From CAZVWV01 sp964631745 (GTDB taxonomy: Bacteria; Bdellovibrionota_C; UBA2361; JBGSMV01), in NCBI GenBank assembly GCA_964631745.1, contig CAZVWV010000042.1, forward strand, positions 1 to 24,715: a stretch of DNA of 24,715 nucleotides. The letters run 5' to 3'. The position numbers and the translations under genes were made by a program. Shown here piece by piece: positions 14,523-23,127 of the stretch (the first letter of the stretch is position 1; every line of letters starts with the position of its first letter). The notes beneath the pieces were generated by a model. That model made no database searches and was not told where the DNA came from. It worked only from the letters and a program-made list of their open reading frames with translations.

Positions 14523-17500
14523 TTAGTCTACGAGGCTTAACTGTTCCGTGGTAGTTACCTCGGTGCTATCAGTTTTAGAAAGAACTCTAATCAGCTCCGC
14601 CACAATTTCAAACTTTTCACCTTCTGAAGGTTCTATTTCGATGTCTTTAAACGATGGATCCCTCGAGTCTGGCTTAAGTGTAATTCGTATGTGGCGCCAA
14701 CTCCCATCCCTGTTGAAACTCTTTTCGCTTGAGTAAATCTTGAGCGTATATTTACCAGCAAGTTCAGGATCATCGAGGCTATTATGGCGAGCAAGAACAA
14801 CCTTGCCTTGCCGCGTGCCCTCAGGGCGCGCGCGGAAAAGGCACCAGGAGCCATTTGGGATTCGTCTATTCATAGACTCGCCCACAACCTGAGCGATAAA
14901 GAGGTCTTCTGAGGGTTTAACTTCATCGCCTAGATTGACCCAAATAACTCCGGCCTGCTCGACACTTGCCGCGTCTTTGATGTTTTGCGGCGCACTGAAA
15001 CGCCCGGCAGCAATTTTTAGATCCTCATATAAGGGGATACAGTTTTTAAAAGGTTTGGCTTTATCGACTGGCATCTCAGGGAATGGAATTATTGTCGCAC
15101 GAGTCCGCGGTTGGGCACTTGAAGCGTTAGCCTCAGTATAGAAGGCCCCCGGCCAGCCACCATGGGCTTCTATAACCTCATCAATTTCCTTCATCAAATG
15201 GATAGTTTCCGAGATCGCTACAACAATTTTCTGATAGTGGACAATATCATCTGCAGAGAGCTTGCGACCTTTGCGATCTTTGAGCCACTTTTCACATACC
15301 TGGTAGCCACCGATTCGGAAGTCCCAAACCTCTTGAGAGATATTGCAGAAGCCTATTGTGCCAGATTGCGCGGTTTGGTCCTTCTTAGTTGCGGGCATAT
15401 CGAGCCAGACCCTATCGTTCGACCATCCAACACGAGTTACTTCAGGATCCTTAGGACCTACATAGTTGGAGCTATTTTTGCCGAGCTTAGACGATTCCAA
15501 CAGGTGTAACTCGACAAGTTTGGCTCCGAGTTCGCTAAGTTGAAGTAGCAACGATTCTGAGTTCGGAATCGGAACTCTAGGAAAATCAAGTCGAAGCGAG
15601 ACGGTGTATAGATCTCTATAGGCTGGTGAGTGTAGCACGGCATAAATATATGAAAATACCACTTCGTCAGAAAAAGGCCTCTTGAATCTGCCTCTTATGA
15701 CTGCAAAGTTGTAGTTTGACGCCGCACCACCGAGCCGAAGCCCACCACCATCTTGTAATATACGCCTCGGAAAGGCGTAACAGTTAACCGAGCTGGTGTT
15801 GGAAAGAAAAATAACATCAGGGAACAGTCTCGTTACAAAAACATGGGAAAAGGATCCGTCCTTGACCAATTTTGTTGTTAGCAAGATCGGTGACCCCTCA
15901 ACACAGAGGTAGAGCCTCGCAAGTGGGCGAGTCCACATTCGAGGATCGTAATAAGTATATCGTATGTCGAACGGTCGGTATGCATAAGCGATTACTCTTC
16001 GGTCTTCGAATGAAGTAGGACTAAAAGCCTTGAACTTTTCGCCCGCCTCAGTCAACTTAGGCATCCTCGGAGCGGCAAGCGCCTTTTTGAACTTCCGAAG
16101 TTTAGGGATGACAGCTGCTCGATCGAATGATATTAGAAGATCGTCGTCACCTGGTTTTCCGGCCACACTTTGAAATCGCACAAGCTCCGATATGCTTGGC
16201 CACATTTGATACTCTGGACCACTCATGTTCCATGGAACCAACAGAAAGTAATCGGGTTGCGGGTCTAAGGGCACAAATTTCAAATTACCGTTAAGTAAAG
16301 AGACGTATTTTTCTGCCCGACTACCAATAAGATCAACATACTCGTGTGCCGATCCACCGCAACCTTTAGTAATGAGTATAACTGAGACGCCTTGCAGGAT
16401 ATCAAAAACGTTCTCATCCGTGGTGCGAGCGGCACCTATGAAGCCAACCTTTTGGCTGCCGTGCAGATTAACGACTCTGAGTAACGAATTGCAAGTAAGA
16501 AGCTCCTGACGTATTCCCCGATGAATTCGCCCAGAAAGGAAGGTGTTATTCGTGATCATGCCAAAGACCCCGTACTGCGTCTGGGTGAGAATATTTTGTC
16601 CAAGTCCAATAAACTTTATATAGTCGTCGGAAAGCGGTTGTATATTTCGCTCGTTACGTACGTGATCTTTATAAGCTACAACTAACTTATCAGCATGCTC
16701 ACCTACGTTATAAGAAGTGCGGGAATAAGGCGGATTCCCGATTACGACCGTGAACCGTTGCTTCCTCTTAATCTCATTCACCACCTGTGCCTCATGAGCC
16801 AACGCTGGCAAAGCACTGTTTCGAATCTGCGCATCACTCGGCGGCTCTAGCGCATTGGTAAGAAACACTCGAGCCCGCTCGTCACATCCAAACCGGTATC
16901 CAGTTTCGTACAGTTTCAAACCAATTTTCATGTGCGCAATGGCATATGGCGCCATCAGCAACTCATATCCATGCAAACGAGGCAAAAGATGCTTCGGCAC
17001 ATATTCGTTCCAAAGAACCCTAATTTTCTTCTCGCCATGGCCCAGGGCCTCCCATTTTGCCACCATCGTACAATGGATAATGTCTATCACCTCAACAAGA
17101 AAAGTGCCGGTACCCGTGGCCGGATCCAAAATTTGAATAAATGTCTGAGTTGTGGGAACACCATCCGGAATTTTAATATCCTTATTGCGCTTCCTCATCT
17201 CACCCCAAGTCGTAGTATCAGCCAGCCCGTCGACAAGGCCTAACTCGGAACGCAGCAGTTCATCAACAGATCTTACAATGAAAGAAACCACCGGCCGCGG
17301 AGTATAGAATACTCCCCGTTTTACCTTCTCCGTCTTGTCGTACGCTGCCAAGAAATGCTCATAGAAATGAATTACAGGATCCTCCTGGGGATTCTTATCG
17401 CCAAAGTCTCGAACTACGGCCTCCATATTCGCGGCATCTAGAAGCGCCACCACCTCGCTTACCCCAAGCTCATCAAAATCAAGCCCGCCACCTCCAGCTT

Positions 17501-18422
17501 TGCCTTTTCGCCCCCCCGCAGTTAGGAACGTTTCCATCAGCTCTTTTAGAAACGGATTAGTCCGCATGTGAGAGGCGAAGTCATCAGCAGTCTTAGCGTG
17601 CGGGTCTGCAATCCTAGCTGAAAGCAAACCGTATGCAATTGTCTGCGCATACATGTCCGCGAATCCTTCTGTGTCCAAATCATGGACAAGGGCTTCTTCA
17701 AAAGCTTTCATTAATCTAGTGAGAGGACCGTTTTCGGTTTCAATAGAAGTCGCTGACTTAATACGGTCACGAATTGCCCGCGCCAACTCGGCAAGGCGAA
17801 TAGAGAGTTCCCGCGATGTAGTGACCACCTCACGATGACGAACATCAAAAGCTGAACTCCAAGTTTTTCGCCAGGAAGCAACATCCTTTTCGTTTTCAGG
17901 CCATGCAAGCTTTCCCCTAAGCTCTTCCGCGACGTGGTCTAGATGAAGTGGGGTATCGAGATTGTCCCAGCCCAATACCTTTAGCATTGGGAGGTCGTCT
18001 TTAGAGGTATCATGCGAAAAATGGGCAAAACTGATTTGCCGCTCATCGCCTTCACCAAAATTTGAAACAAAAAGTAAATCTTCGGCCTGCCAGACGCTGC
18101 GCTCGGATTTATTGGCAGATGCTCTCTTTTTAACGACTACGGCGCTAAGCATACGCCGGAGCGCAATAACTGGGAGCTTCTTTGGTTGAAACTTCACAAA
18201 GAATATTCCCCAGGGTTGATTAGGAGATAGCGGGCGTAGTCGCTTTATCTCTTCAATCTTGGCCGCTGCTTTTACTTCGATTCCTAATTCTTCGGGTGTA
18301 TACTGAAAAGTGATTTCCTCAAAATCATCTGAATCAATCGGCCAGCCCATCTCATCGCGAAGGTATTTTATCAGTGATGGGAACGTTTTAATCCCCTTTA
18401 GCTCAGCTCGATGGTCAGTCAT
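14523..18422 (-). CDS. Type ISP-like N6-adenine methyltransferase fused to S24 (LexA/UmuD-like) domain
   Basis: A 1299-residue protein. Residues 1-340 are a helical N-terminal region. The methyltransferase core follows, with GVFYTPRPVVSFI (370-382), SAM motif I DPATGTGTF (433-441) and catalytic NPPYS (563-567), so it should make N6-methyladenine. Residues from about 800 are the target-recognition part typical of type ISP enzymes (YRPFDIRYTYYDPRMWTRP, 815-833; WDFRIGGYQVCEKWL, 1033-1047). After a linker, residues 1125-1283 form an S24 domain: cleavage-type loop IAAGRFS (A1139-G1140), Ser1183 in GESM and Lys1228 in YTLKIY. It lacks its own helicase; the gene before it, four bases away, encodes one. 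Its Shine-Dalgarno (GAGGG) lies in the end of that gene. No frameshift is seen. Confidence 0.9.
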   Translation of the reverse strand: MTDHRAELKGIKTFPSLIKYLRDEMGWPIDSDDFEEITFQYTPEELGIEVKAAAKIEEIKRLRPLSPNQPWGIFFVKFQPKKLPVIALRRMLSAVVVKKRASANKSERSVWQAEDLLFVSNFGEGDERQISFAHFSHDTSKDDLPMLKVLGWDNLDTPLHLDHVAEELRGKLAWPENEKDVASWRKTWSSAFDVRHREVVTTSRELSIRLAELARAIRDRIKSATSIETENGPLTRLMKAFEEALVHDLDTEGFADMYAQTIAYGLLSARIADPHAKTADDFASHMRTNPFLKELMETFLTAGGRKGKAGGGGLDFDELGVSEVVALLDAANMEAVVRDFGDKNPQEDPVIHFYEHFLAAYDKTEKVKRGVFYTPRPVVSFIVRSVDELLRSELGLVDGLADTTTWGEMRKRNKDIKIPDGVPTTQTFIQILDPATGTGTFLVEVIDIIHCTMVAKWEALGHGEKKIRVLWNEYVPKHLLPRLHGYELLMAPYAIAHMKIGLKLYETGYRFGCDERARVFLTNALEPPSDAQIRNSALPALAHEAQVVNEIKRKQRFTVVIGNPPYSRTSYNVGEHADKLVVAYKDHVRNERNIQPLSDDYIKFIGLGQNILTQTQYGVFGMITNNTFLSGRIHRGIRQELLTCNSLLRVVNLHGSQKVGFIGAARTTDENVFDILQGVSVILITKGCGGSAHEYVDLIGSRAEKYVSLLNGNLKFVPLDPQPDYFLLVPWNMSGPEYQMWPSISELVRFQSVAGKPGDDDLLISFDRAAVIPKLRKFKKALAAPRMPKLTEAGEKFKAFSPTSFEDRRVIAYAYRPFDIRYTYYDPRMWTRPLARLYLCVEGSPILLTTKLVKDGSFSHVFVTRLFPDVIFLSNTSSVNCYAFPRRILQDGGGLRLGGAASNYNFAVIRGRFKRPFSDEVVFSYIYAVLHSPAYRDLYTVSLRLDFPRVPIPNSESLLLQLSELGAKLVELHLLESSKLGKNSSNYVGPKDPEVTRVGWSNDRVWLDMPATKKDQTAQSGTIGFCNISQEVWDFRIGGYQVCEKWLKDRKGRKLSADDIVHYQKIVVAISETIHLMKEIDEVIEAHGGWPGAFYTEANASSAQPRTRATIIPFPEMPVDKAKPFKNCIPLYEDLKIAAGRFSAPQNIKDAASVEQAGVIWVNLGDEVKPSEDLFIAQVVGESMNRRIPNGSWCLFRARPEGTRQGKVVLARHNSLDDPELAGKYTLKIYSSEKSFNRDGSWRHIRITLKPDSRDPSFKDIEIEPSEGEKFEIVAELIRVLSKTDSTEVTTTEQLSLVD

Positions 18423-18426
18423 TTGA

Positions 18427-21400
18427 TTAGCCCTCGTTAAGCTCCATCCAGCACTTCAAGATCGGCTTCACTCCAAGCGGCGCATCGACACGCTTAAGAT
18501 AGGTGTTTTTAATATGCTTCTCGACAGTCAATCGCATATCAATTAGCGCCTTTTCCGCCATCTTGCACTTACGGGCAATCTCCTTCGTTGACCGGACGCT
18601 GGCAACTATTTCTTGCGGCTCCTCAAGAATACGCTCCCGCCCTACATCAAAAAAATACCAGCGAACACTTCCTGCTTCTTCGGTAAATTCATTCTTCTCC
18701 TTGTCTAGCGCCGGGAGTCCATAACAGAAGAAGACACCCTTAAGCCCGCCTTTTGTAGACTTTCGACCGCTAAACACGCCACCGGGAAAGCGCATGAGCC
18801 GCCCCTCTAGTTCGGGATCGGCCTGCAGAAGGGCTTGATACTCCAGATGCATGTCTTCGACCGCTGATTTTGTGCCTTCATAGGCCTGATTGAACTCCCT
18901 TAACGCGTCAAAATCATCCTCAGGCGTTAGTAGCTTTTTACCCTCAATCCCAAGGGTCTTAGAAATTAGCAGAGTTTTTTGTGTCACCTTAGAAAATAGG
19001 GTCAATATCGCGTTAAGTTCGTCTGGAGGTAGAAAGTTCCAAAAGCTTACTTTGCCGCGAGAAGACTCAACCTCAGGACGATCTTTCACCATTCTCTTTT
19101 CGATTTCTGGGTTCATTCTGCGATCAACACGGCCAATGCGCTGCATGAGGCGCACCGGATTCCAGTGGATGTCATAATTGATCATTCGTGAGGCATCCTG
19201 GAGGTTCAAACCTTCCGACAGAACGTCCGTCGAAATTAAAACCCGAATTTCGTTTCGTCCTTCACTCGCAAGCTGAGGGGAGCTTGTGCCGTTATAATAA
19301 GGGGCAAATCTCTGTATTACATCGGCCCGACTGCCCTTTCGCCCACTATCTACTTCGCCAATGCCTTCGATTCCTGCCGCCTTTAGTTGATTTTCAAGAT
19401 AGCGAGCCGTATCGGCGAACTCCGTAAAAATGAGAACTTTTTGGCCAGCAAGTTCCTTACTACTTAGGAGCCGAATGAGCTTCTGCAATTTGTCATCATG
19501 CTTTGGCTGAAATTTGCGGGCTTCTTCAAGAAATTTAACCATCTCGTCAAGGTCGAGATAAGTTTGATCCAGCATTTCGTCAACTTTGTACTCATTGGGA
19601 TCAAGCAGCGTTACAGCTTCGAGGAATTCCTGCGGTATAATGTCCTCATCAGGGTCTTCGCCCTCCCCTTCCCCCCAAAATTGAAGCTCAAGTTGATCGG
19701 CAAAATTTAAAATTTCCCCGTTTTGTCGCTTCCATCGTTCAAATCGCTTCTTTTCCGCGTCTGACTCAGCGTGAACCTGAATAAATGCCATAAGTTTCTT
19801 TAACAGACGCTCACAGGAAAGTTGGAAAGCAGCCACGGAACTTTCAAATCGTTTCAAGAACATTGTCCGAATTAAACCAACTACCTGTTTCTGCCGGTTT
19901 TCTTCGAAAGGATCGATAGTCTTGTCATTTCCGCGATACCACGCTAGCGGATAGTACATAGGTAGGGTAAACAGTGGATCTGATTTCTCGAAAGCCTGTT
20001 CAAACAGATCTAGGAGACGGCCGTACGTGATTCGAAGTTTGTACTCCGCAACTTGGGGCGCCTTACGATCCGGGAATATTGCGGCTTTACCAGTTTCTCT
20101 AATCTGACTCTCACGAGCGTAGGCTCTACTACGTTGCACTACGAGGCTTTGAAAGAGCTGATCGGATCCAAGTATCTGCTGTGCCTCTGCCAGATGCTCA
20201 GACACATCCCCCACCACGTCGCCAACCTGTTTTCTTAATGATTTTTCCATCTGGTTAAAGTGAGCGCGAAGGTTGTTTACTCCCATGGTTTTCGCAAAGT
20301 ATGCATCGTCTTTACGGGTAAACAGCTCAGCCATGTGTCTAAAATCGCTGAGTCTATTGTTGATAGGGGTAGCCGTCAGCATGAATAATGTCTTTGGACG
20401 AACGCTATTATCTAGGAGGTCGAACAAACGGTAATAGCGTGATCGAGCCTCGTCTGCTGGACCGGCACCTAGCTTTCCAGGATTGCGAAAATGGTGCGCT
20501 TCATCAATTACTACGGCGTCAGCCAATTCGGCAATCCGTTTGAACCTTTCAGGAAATTCCCCCTTGCGATTTAGGTCAGTGTGGCTAAAGACAACAAGAT
20601 TACTAAAGTCGGCGCTGCCTCCGATATGCGATAACCATTCTTTCAGATGCGGTTCCCAAACTGCTTCCTTGGCGGCTTTAGGCGCAAAAAGAACGACTCT
20701 TTTGCGCTCGTGCAGCACCAACCGCTCGATAAGCATCAACCCAACGAACGTCTTGCCCAGTCCGACGCCGTCACAAAGAAATGCGCCGCCGTGTTGCCGC
20801 GCGATTTTCATAAGGGCCCAGTAAGCTTCCTTTTGATAGCGGTCGAGCTTTGAAAACATCCGGGAGTGACCTTCGTCCCACTCTGAGGACGTAAGTTCGT
20901 GGCCACGAAAAAATTCCTGCAGCGCCTTCGCGTAGATTTCAAAGGGCGAGTAGAGATGTGTCTGTCTCTGTATGGTTTCAATGACCGAATCTGTAACATC
21001 ATGAGCTTCATCCCAATGGGCTTCGAACCACTCTTGAAGCTGCGCAACTTCACGAGCACTTTGTACCTGAACGTTTAGTTCTATGTTCTGGGTAAGCCCA
21101 GGATTTGTGAAGTTACTTGATCCTACCAGCGCCTGGGACCCAACAACCTCAAGTTTAGCGTGCGTTATATAAGCCTTAGCGTGGAATTTATCCTTGTCGT
21201 AAACATGACATTCTATTTGCCGTGAGCGAAGGGCCTCAAGAATTGCGGGAACCCCCCGCAAGAAGGGATTCCCGACTTTGTCGGCCTCGATACTTCTGTC
21301 GAGCTCGGCGTTTGCTCTATTGCGAACTACTTCAAGAAGCGCCTTTCGGGTACGTTCGGTGGTTTCCGCGCCCATCAGAATTCGAATTTTTTTGAGAGAC

Positions 21401-21570
21401 TGCCACTTGCCGTCGAGGGCAAGAAGCGAGCCGATTTCAAAATAACCCGTAGCAATATCGAACGATTTCGCGATGCCAATCCATTCTTCTAGATAGCGCA
21501 GGCCAGTCCAGCCAGAGATGCTATTATCAACAATAAAGAGATCTTTACCGCTCAGCGATGCCATTTCCAT
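18427..21570 (-). CDS. PLD-like nuclease domain fused to SNF2-type helicase
   Basis: A 1047-residue protein. The N-terminal 10-185 region is a phospholipase-D-like domain with FHAKAYITH (H130, K132) and VGSSNFTNPGL (149-159); the HKD aspartate position holds a histidine. The SF2/SNF2 helicase has Walker A DGVGLGKT (267-274), VVIDEAHH (353-360), LTATPINNR (398-406), KVLIFTEFADTARYL (711-725), STDVLSEGLNLQ (780-791) and QRIGRVDRR (810-818). An acidic helical insert lies near 590-690. PLD-SNF2 proteins occur in defence loci as motor and nuclease subunits. It is first in the operon and probably drives the methyltransferase encoded next. Start is ATG 21570, or ATG 21564, which suits AGTAGGG upstream better. 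Confidence 0.92.
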   Translation of the reverse strand: MEMASLSGKDLFIVDNSISGWTGLRYLEEWIGIAKSFDIATGYFEIGSLLALDGKWQSLKKIRILMGAETTERTRKALLEVVRNRANAELDRSIEADKVGNPFLRGVPAILEALRSRQIECHVYDKDKFHAKAYITHAKLEVVGSQALVGSSNFTNPGLTQNIELNVQVQSAREVAQLQEWFEAHWDEAHDVTDSVIETIQRQTHLYSPFEIYAKALQEFFRGHELTSSEWDEGHSRMFSKLDRYQKEAYWALMKIARQHGGAFLCDGVGLGKTFVGLMLIERLVLHERKRVVLFAPKAAKEAVWEPHLKEWLSHIGGSADFSNLVVFSHTDLNRKGEFPERFKRIAELADAVVIDEAHHFRNPGKLGAGPADEARSRYYRLFDLLDNSVRPKTLFMLTATPINNRLSDFRHMAELFTRKDDAYFAKTMGVNNLRAHFNQMEKSLRKQVGDVVGDVSEHLAEAQQILGSDQLFQSLVVQRSRAYARESQIRETGKAAIFPDRKAPQVAEYKLRITYGRLLDLFEQAFEKSDPLFTLPMYYPLAWYRGNDKTIDPFEENRQKQVVGLIRTMFLKRFESSVAAFQLSCERLLKKLMAFIQVHAESDAEKKRFERWKRQNGEILNFADQLELQFWGEGEGEDPDEDIIPQEFLEAVTLLDPNEYKVDEMLDQTYLDLDEMVKFLEEARKFQPKHDDKLQKLIRLLSSKELAGQKVLIFTEFADTARYLENQLKAAGIEGIGEVDSGRKGSRADVIQRFAPYYNGTSSPQLASEGRNEIRVLISTDVLSEGLNLQDASRMINYDIHWNPVRLMQRIGRVDRRMNPEIEKRMVKDRPEVESSRGKVSFWNFLPPDELNAILTLFSKVTQKTLLISKTLGIEGKKLLTPEDDFDALREFNQAYEGTKSAVEDMHLEYQALLQADPELEGRLMRFPGGVFSGRKSTKGGLKGVFFCYGLPALDKEKNEFTEEAGSVRWYFFDVGRERILEEPQEIVASVRSTKEIARKCKMAEKALIDMRLTVEKHIKNTYLKRVDAPLGVKPILKCWMELNEG

Positions 21571-21585
21571 TACCCTACTGGACTA

Positions 21586-21615
21586 AATATGGCGCCCGCC
21601 AGCCCACGCAGTCAA
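21586..21615 (-). promoter_or_regulatory. Candidate promoter of the restriction-like operon
   Basis: On the minus strand, TTGACT (21615-21610) and CATATT (21591-21586) are separated by 18 bp. Transcription would begin only about 10-15 bases before ATG 21570/21564, giving a very short leader. It is the best match in the region before the first operon gene. Confidence 0.42.
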
Positions 21616-21896
21616 CGCCAACAGCTTAATTTTCAAACTGCGCAACCAGTCACCCACTGCGCCAAATCTATTTGCGCGGCCATATCCCCTTACAAGTCAC
21701 GCCCAGCTGTCCAAATAATCCAAATTGGTGGTAATTAACGCCTTGCTGACTACAAAAGTCAAGTTCGAAAGCTATTAATTTCAGGTAGTTGAGTCCGCTA
21801 AGCCCTAGCAACCCGCGCCACCCGCAGCAAGCAAAGGGTGGCTGCCCGCTTAAGGGCCGCGTCATTAGGCAGATACCGCGTGTTATGGAGTAAAGC

Positions 21897-22084
21897 TTTG
21901 ATTTGGCAGCGCCTCCCCCATCGCCGAACTTGGCGCTCAGGAAGGACTCTGCATCATCATCATTTAACCAACTGACTTAGATCACCCCCGCATCAGGCAC
22001 CACCTATAGTATCAAGTTATAGATCGACGGGTCCTGCACGTTATTGAAGTCGGAAAAGGATCCGGCTTGGCAATTATGCAGTGA
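21897..22084. repeat. Repeat family C, copy 1
   Basis: It aligns along its whole length with 24019-24200 in the same orientation, with one net 6-bp gap. The two copies bracket the Xre-RES operon. The left end has hairpin AGCGCC (21908-21913) with GGCGCT (21932-21937), then ACTCTGC (21946-21952). The right half is the best conserved (TATAGATCGACG, TCCTGCACGTTA, GAAGTCGGAAA). It looks non-coding; see the findings. Confidence 0.85.
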
Positions 22085-22219
22085 GCCAAAGCTTGTGATG
22101 CCAACAATGCCTGATGATGGGAAAGGCTCCCCTTCTGCCCACTCATAATTCACAAGCTGAACCCACTCACAATCGTATTGTGTCGCGATTTGCGCCCAGG
22201 TTAATCGTACATTCTCCAT
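22004..22219 (-). pseudogene. Truncated small gene running into repeat C
   Basis: The 71-codon frame starts with a protein-like segment (LTWAQIATQYDCEWVQLVNY and EWAEGEPFPSSGIV). This resembles the start of small bacterial hypothetical proteins with a 'TW.EI...Y.GEWV' signature. After about 43 residues it enters repeat C copy 1 and ends as SIYNLIL. The repeat-derived tail is also read in copy 2, so it is not native to this gene. The simplest reading is a small gene whose 3' part was replaced when the repeat arrived. A functional chimera is possible but less likely. Confidence 0.45.
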
Positions 22220-22524
22220 GTGGTGTCAGTACCTATAGCACGAATTTTGATATCTCCTCGTAAAATTGTGAGGCATGCGGATTTCTGGGGAATCGTCGCA
22301 TGTCTAACCGCCGCTTTCGTTAAATCAGCACGAAACGCGGTCGGGGATTTGGGAGCGACTAAATAATCCAAAATTTAATCCCGTGGAATTCGACGGGTTT
22401 AAGTTAAAGCTGCCTAAGACATTAGAGCCGCGAAGAACGGCGAGATGTGATGAAAACCCCTTAATCAATGTGAGCAGGCGCATATTCCGATAATGGGAAC
22501 GTAGTTAGTCGCGAGCGATGCGCC

Positions 22525-22553
22525 TTGACTAAACTGAATAGTTCTAGTATATT
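22525..22553 (+). promoter_or_regulatory. Promoter of Xre-RES operon
   Basis: TTGACT (22525-22530) and TATATT (22548-22553) are separated by an ideal 17-bp spacer. They lie about 180 bp before the antitoxin start at 22735, giving a long leader that contains the in-frame ATG at 22669. Confidence 0.6.
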
Positions 22554-22734
22554 TCGATATGCTATCTTAGCGCTACCGCGCCGCATTTTTTACTGTTTGA
22601 GTCGGCGTTATGGGTAAATAGTTGAATATAGCGTCTAATTGGAGCATCTTAAGAGCATTGGTCGATAGATGGTTGAATCTTGTCTCAATTCGGGTTTAAA
22701 TCTGGCCGATACTCTTATTGGAGGTGCACTCACA

Positions 22735-23127
22735 ATGAATAATGCTTCAGAGCTTTTTGGCAACATCGCTAGCAAAGACTATTTGGGTTTTAGGTTAAAG
22801 GGCAATCAGACCAACTACGCAAAGGTTGCACAATTCTTGGAATTTGAGCGAAGCGATTTATCAAAGATTGCTGGCATCGCGCAGAGCTCAGTGCGATTTG
22901 ACGAAAAGATACCAAGGGAGCTGCGCGATCGGGTGGAGGAAATTGCAAATATTTGTTTACTCGTAGCGGAACATTTCAAGGATGAGCATAAGACTGCACT
23001 TTGGTTTAGAGCGATTAATCCACATTTGGGTGGGATATCTCCTAAGGACATGCTTCGTCTTGGTCGGTATAAAAAATTAATGCAGTTTGTGATGGACGCA
23101 CTAAGTAGGAATAAGCGCAGTGACTAA
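22735..23127 (+). CDS. Xre/MbcA/ParS-type antitoxin
   Basis: A 130-residue antitoxin of the Xre-RES type II family. The N-terminal half reads as a helix-turn-helix (YAKVAQFLEFERSDLSKIAG and on to SVRFDEKIP). The C-terminal half is the DUF2384-like toxin-binding region (TALWFRAINPHLGGISPKDM, RLGRYKKLMQFV). I chose ATG 22735 because GGAGGTG (22720-22726) is eight bases before it; the frame is open to ATG 22669, which has no ribosome binding site. It overlaps the toxin gene by eight bases, so the two are coupled. It should bind and block the RES toxin and repress the operon. Confidence 0.88.
   Translation: MNNASELFGNIASKDYLGFRLKGNQTNYAKVAQFLEFERSDLSKIAGIAQSSVRFDEKIPRELRDRVEEIANICLLVAEHFKDEHKTALWFRAINPHLGGISPKDMLRLGRYKKLMQFVMDALSRNKRSD

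Larger units (their letters stand above)
21616..22668. other. 1.05-kb intergenic region: repeat C copy 1, gene remnant, promoter
   Basis: No complete gene is supported. From left to right it holds a GC-rich stretch with hairpin CCACCC/GGGTGG near 21816-21840, repeat C copy 1 (21897-22084), a truncated small gene on the minus strand (22085-22219), and the promoter and long leader of the Xre-RES operon (from 22525). Confidence 0.5.

Noticed and set aside
9591..21570. Calling the locus DISARM or BREX
   Set aside because: PLD, SNF2 and methyltransferase parts recall DISARM, but DrmA and DrmB (DUF1998) are absent; BREX would need PglZ and BrxC. Neither label is supported.
21668..21865. 65-aa minus-strand ORF (MTRPLSGQPPFACCGW and on)
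   Set aside because: No ribosome binding site, no recognisable family, and composition typical of a chance frame over a GC-rich hairpin region.
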